Shown here one piece after another: positions 5,422-5,537 of a DNA stretch of 5,537 bases. This stretch comes from Clostridia bacterium (GTDB taxonomy: Bacteria; Bacillota; Clostridia; Christensenellales; CAG-138), in NCBI GenBank assembly GCA_030530185.1, contig JAUMVL010000065.1:3715-9251 (forward strand). Reading direction: 5' to 3'. Numbering within the stretch: the stretch's first letter is position 1; each line of letters opens with the position of its first letter. A program made the translations under genes and the position numbers. The notes below the pieces were generated by a model. That model was not told the DNA's origin, ran no database searches, and saw nothing but the letters and a program-made list of their open reading frames with translations.

Positions 5422-5537
5422 ATGACAAAACAGGTTACGGTTGGAGCACGCCTTATCGGCGGAGGAGCACCGGTCTCGGTGCAGTCGATGTGCAACACGG
5501 ACACGCGTGACGTTGCAGCGACAGTAGAGCAGATTCA
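5422..5537 (+). CDS. ispG: 4-hydroxy-3-methylbut-2-enyl diphosphate synthase, 5' part
   Basis: IspG (GcpE) is the iron-sulphur enzyme that reductively opens MEcPP to HMBPP, the penultimate MEP-pathway step. Only 38 codons plus two bases are inside the window. They begin MTKQVTVGARLIGGGAP and continue with SVQSMCNTDTRDVAATVEQI, which matches the well-conserved IspG N terminus (VxVGxxxIGGxAPxSVQSM, then NTxTxD). The cysteine ligands of the cluster lie further downstream, outside the window. The ATG is one base after the rseP stop, with GAGG at 5413-5416 five nt upstream, so it is surely co-transcribed with rseP. Together with dxr it makes this an isoprenoid-supply operon. Confidence 0.94.
   Translation, partial: MTKQVTVGARLIGGGAPVSVQSMCNTDTRDVAATVEQI

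Noticed and set aside
4308..5504. A 398-codon open frame on the minus strand opposite rseP and the start of ispG
   Set aside because: Its sequence is His/Arg/Gln-rich with no domain pattern, and it lies wholly opposite genes with clear catalytic motifs. It is a codon-bias shadow.

Overview
The window is a housekeeping segment from a moderately GC-rich Gram-positive bacterium. It most resembles the class Clostridia within Bacillota, perhaps the Oscillospiraceae/Butyricicoccaceae side. That placement is inference from gene order (pyrH-frr-uppS-dxr-rseP-ispG), strong AGGAGG-type ribosome binding sites and protein style; no lineage-diagnostic marker is present. I see no mobile element, CRISPR array, tRNA, rRNA or toxin/defence gene.

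Layout. A NUDIX hydrolase gene lies on the minus strand at 1-546; its 3' end is cut by the left edge. A divergent promoter region (547-740) separates it from a plus-strand gene train that runs to the right edge: pyrH (UMP kinase, 741-1436), frr (ribosome recycling factor, 1492-2049), a small 63-codon gene overlapping the frr stop (2046-2237), a structured non-coding stretch of about 108 nt with tandem hairpins (2238-2345), uppS (2346-3089), dxr (3115-4272), rseP (4269-5420) and the first 38 codons of ispG (5422 to the edge). The last genes are tightly packed: dxr and rseP overlap at ATGA, and rseP and ispG are one base apart. This looks like one operon, possibly with an extra promoter in front of frr.

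How the genes work together. PyrH makes UDP for RNA and for UDP-sugar precursors of the wall. Frr recycles ribosomes after termination. Dxr and IspG are two steps of the MEP pathway that supplies IPP, and UppS consumes IPP to build the undecaprenyl carrier lipid for peptidoglycan. RseP is the membrane site-2 protease that usually sits in this cluster and releases membrane-tethered regulators.

This is not a new system in bulk, but several details merit a second look. cdsA, which normally lies between uppS and dxr, is absent. The small gene after frr is unassigned and faintly PASTA-like. Its amber stop is in frame with uppS and is followed 8 nt later by a strong hairpin. UppS, Dxr and PyrH each carry a substitution at a normally conserved active-site or near-active-site position.
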